From an uncultured Flavobacteriales bacterium (lineage in GTDB: Bacteria > Bacteroidota > Bacteroidia > Flavobacteriales_D > Crocinitomicaceae): a stretch of 64,000 nucleotides of DNA. Positions 63,501 to 64,000 of the stretch are shown in pieces. The DNA lies in NCBI GenBank assembly GCA_943789205.1, contig CALSTG010000001.1, positions 796,435-860,434 on the forward strand, written 5' to 3'. The position numbers and the translations under genes were made by a program. Under the pieces are notes generated by a model. That model was given only the letters and a program-made list of their open reading frames with translations, ran no database searches and was not told the origin of the DNA. Every line of letters begins with the position of its first letter. The first letter of the stretch is position 1.

Positions 63501-64000
63501 AAACCTGAATATTTGGGGTCAAAACTTGAAATGCCTCTTTCACTACCAATCCATAATTTTTGATTCCTATCTTCAAAAAGAAAGTTCAAATCATTATACA
63601 TTAGCGCGCTCTTCTGAAACATGTCCTGCGTGCTATTTATAAGCTCCCCTTTTTCATCAATAGTATAAAGCCCATTTCCTGAGGAAGCAAAGAACCATTG
63701 GCCTTGTGACAAACAAATGTCTCTTATTTTCGCAGTTCCTAGAACCGGATAATTTTGAAATTTTCTGAGCAAACATTTTGATTTTATATCTAATTGAAAA
63801 ACGCCATAATTCGAACCGATATATACGTTTTGATCAGAAGCAATACAAACATTCAAAATGGAGAAATCATCAAACCCTAACACATCCGTTCTTATGCGCT
63901 TTAAGTTGTTGGCCTCGAGGTTATGAACGTAAAGTTCCTGACTTCCCGTGTGGATAATTAAAGATTTCTGAAAATAGTTTAATGTAATGATATCTTTTGC
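60584..64000 (-). CDS. Propeller sensor with adenylate cyclase and HD domains (N-terminus beyond window)
   Basis: The frame stays open to the right edge with no stop, so this is a partial gene of 1138 visible residues; an internal GTG at 63883 is not the start. In order it has two-component-regulator propeller blades (visible residues ~1-500, e.g. NDGNRIWVSTNKGIASYNPKS), a Y_Y_Y domain (~535-625), one membrane helix (WWFWTIMALIISIFVFLFF), a coiled coil (ERTREISNQKTRIEEQSKQL), a class III cyclase domain (~725-910) and an HD domain (~945-1138). Metal aspartates D740 and D784, and K780/D853 for adenine, are kept; the transition-state arginine is Q864. The HD part has HHSIDVV and ILHDAGF. It probably makes, and may also break down, a cyclic nucleotide in response to an external signal. 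Confidence 0.9.
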   Translation of the reverse strand, partial: AKDIITLNYFQKSLIIHTGSQELYVHNLEANNLKRIRTDVLGFDDFSILNVCIASDQNVYIGSNYGVFQLDIKSKCLLRKFQNYPVLGTAKIRDICLSQGQWFFASSGNGLYTIDEKGELINSTQDMFQKSALMYNDLNFLFEDRNQKLWIGSERGISSFDPKYSGFIGVGPGANPNKSLPSPNVWAFSEDASAKYLFVGTDLGISRLDRTTGFFNHFNRWNKEAKAGEKEGRFNVLSSYCMDSMTLLVGFEDGLFRLDIKDKTHFSYTRLNYVNPILLTKYNRLYGIESLNQDEYLLATKGAVFLYNLRTGDSKRFEHNINRPNESLSPGVCRVIYKDRKDRIWFATSSGGINLLVKTASGNYKIQPHPINAEIQKSCKDYATVLCDDSAGNLYLGTYGSGMLYVNLQTSEIQKVNKKSGLPNNIIYGILNDGNRIWVSTNKGIASYNPKSKEISSYLEVHGLVSNEFNSNAFFSSSNGELYFGSIYGYNVFRPDALNIADTDQEVIITKFKLNGAWLKPGDKGSPLTMPIAKTNAIELPYTNRSFTIRFQTSDLSNPELTQFKYELIGSGSNERYIENNHEITFNSLSPGQYTLKIYAKLGEGQWSSRPKTLEVSILPPYWGTWWFWTIMALIISIFVFLFFKRRIESERREQVKLEIKVTERTREISNQKTRIEEQSKQLELEKNNVVRQQELLQKEKDNAERWLANALPEEVVRELKVKGKVDANAFDRVSVMFTDVVGFTNISKRMRPSRLVKRLDVLFRRFDEIIQNNDLEKIKTIGDAYMCAGGIPIENSINPMNACIAALQIQDYMSKLKFDAIANHSDYWELRLGIHTGPLVAGIIGDLKLAYDIWGPTVNQAQQMEKYGASGEVTISGTTFTFIEPYFECVHKGKVTIKGGLEVDMYSVLKIKPELSEKGEGLFPNEKFSEIVQLHHFSSIKYYKTEHFVLDYLKKGLSEKLLYHSVHHSIDVVQAVESIALSEGVTDEGLFLLKTAAILHDAGFVKQYENNESIGAEMAAEWLPNYGYTEQHIKTIVELIHVTEIPHRPINKLQEIICDADLDYLGRDDFEEISNRLRLELRGMKKIESDREWDKIQVSFLKKHKYFTKTSIKSRRKKKKENLKVVQKRLEKNEYAD

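Noticed and set aside
63881..63883. GTG as the start of the cyclase protein
   Set aside because: The frame stays open upstream to the window edge and continues as propeller-like sequence, so the true start is outside the window.

Overview
The window looks like a chromosome segment of a free-living, probably aquatic member of the Bacteroidota, most likely order Flavobacteriales. The grounds are AT-rich DNA, promoters of the TTTG / TAnnTTTG type, type IX secretion (T9SS) sorting domains, PorP/SprF and GldA proteins, S46 and S41 peptidases, and an ATP synthase operon that lacks atpD and atpC. No 16S gene is present, so genus cannot be assigned. There is no phage, plasmid, insertion sequence or CRISPR array. 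Most of the window is ordinary core genome, with a few striking accessory blocks.

Layout. 1-239: the end of an MBOAT acyltransferase. 326-1384: queA. 1398-7691: a tight minus-strand run of tyrS, gldA, an O-antigen-ligase-like gene, an S41 protease, rnpA and a membrane protein. 7948-21470: a T9SS adhesin operon with a small secreted protein, a 3561-residue repeat protein carrying a type B sorting domain, PorP/SprF and an OmpA-type protein. 21695-25983: LRR protein, ribF, a DPP11-like S46 peptidase, a 39-residue lipoprotein and a DUF4783 protein. 26199-32394: an apparent iron-uptake operon (DUF4856 lipoprotein, imelysin, HTTM protein, TonB-dependent receptor). 32400-39680: two T9SS type A proteins, initiator tRNA-fMet, metG and superoxide dismutase. 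39823-43008: YgiQ-type radical SAM protein, a thioredoxin-like membrane protein and an atypical SDR. 43142-46910: sufA-like, sufB, sufC, sufD. 46911-50963: three different cryptochrome/photolyase-family genes in one overlapping operon. 51009-53703: outer-membrane barrel, propeller lipoprotein and response regulator. 53724-58670: atpBEFHAG. 58759-60587: hemJ, a secreted protein and methylmalonyl-CoA epimerase. 60584-64000: a large sensor with propeller, adenylate cyclase and HD domains that runs off the right edge.

The most unusual content is as follows. (1) The giant adhesin is built from twenty 65-residue units, 8+2 80-residue units and a duplicated 550-bp block, with near-identical DNA between units, which points to recent amplification. 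(2) The photolyase cluster contains an FeS-BCP-type protein without its cluster cysteines, a DYEPGIH-type cryptochrome and a short photolyase without the N-terminal antenna domain. (3) The cyclase-HD fusion has glutamine in place of the transition-state arginine. (4) The SDR has isoleucine at the catalytic tyrosine position. (5) Several genes have a -7 promoter element so close to the start codon that their mRNAs may be leaderless.

Several start codons were placed from family alignment instead of the longest reading frame, because the longest frame began at a TTG upstream of a better ATG (metG, atpF, the short photolyase, the HTTM protein and others). Residue numbers were counted by eye. Family residue numbers (E. 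coli Prc, P. gingivalis DPP11, Agrobacterium PhrB, mammalian adenylyl cyclase) are from memory.
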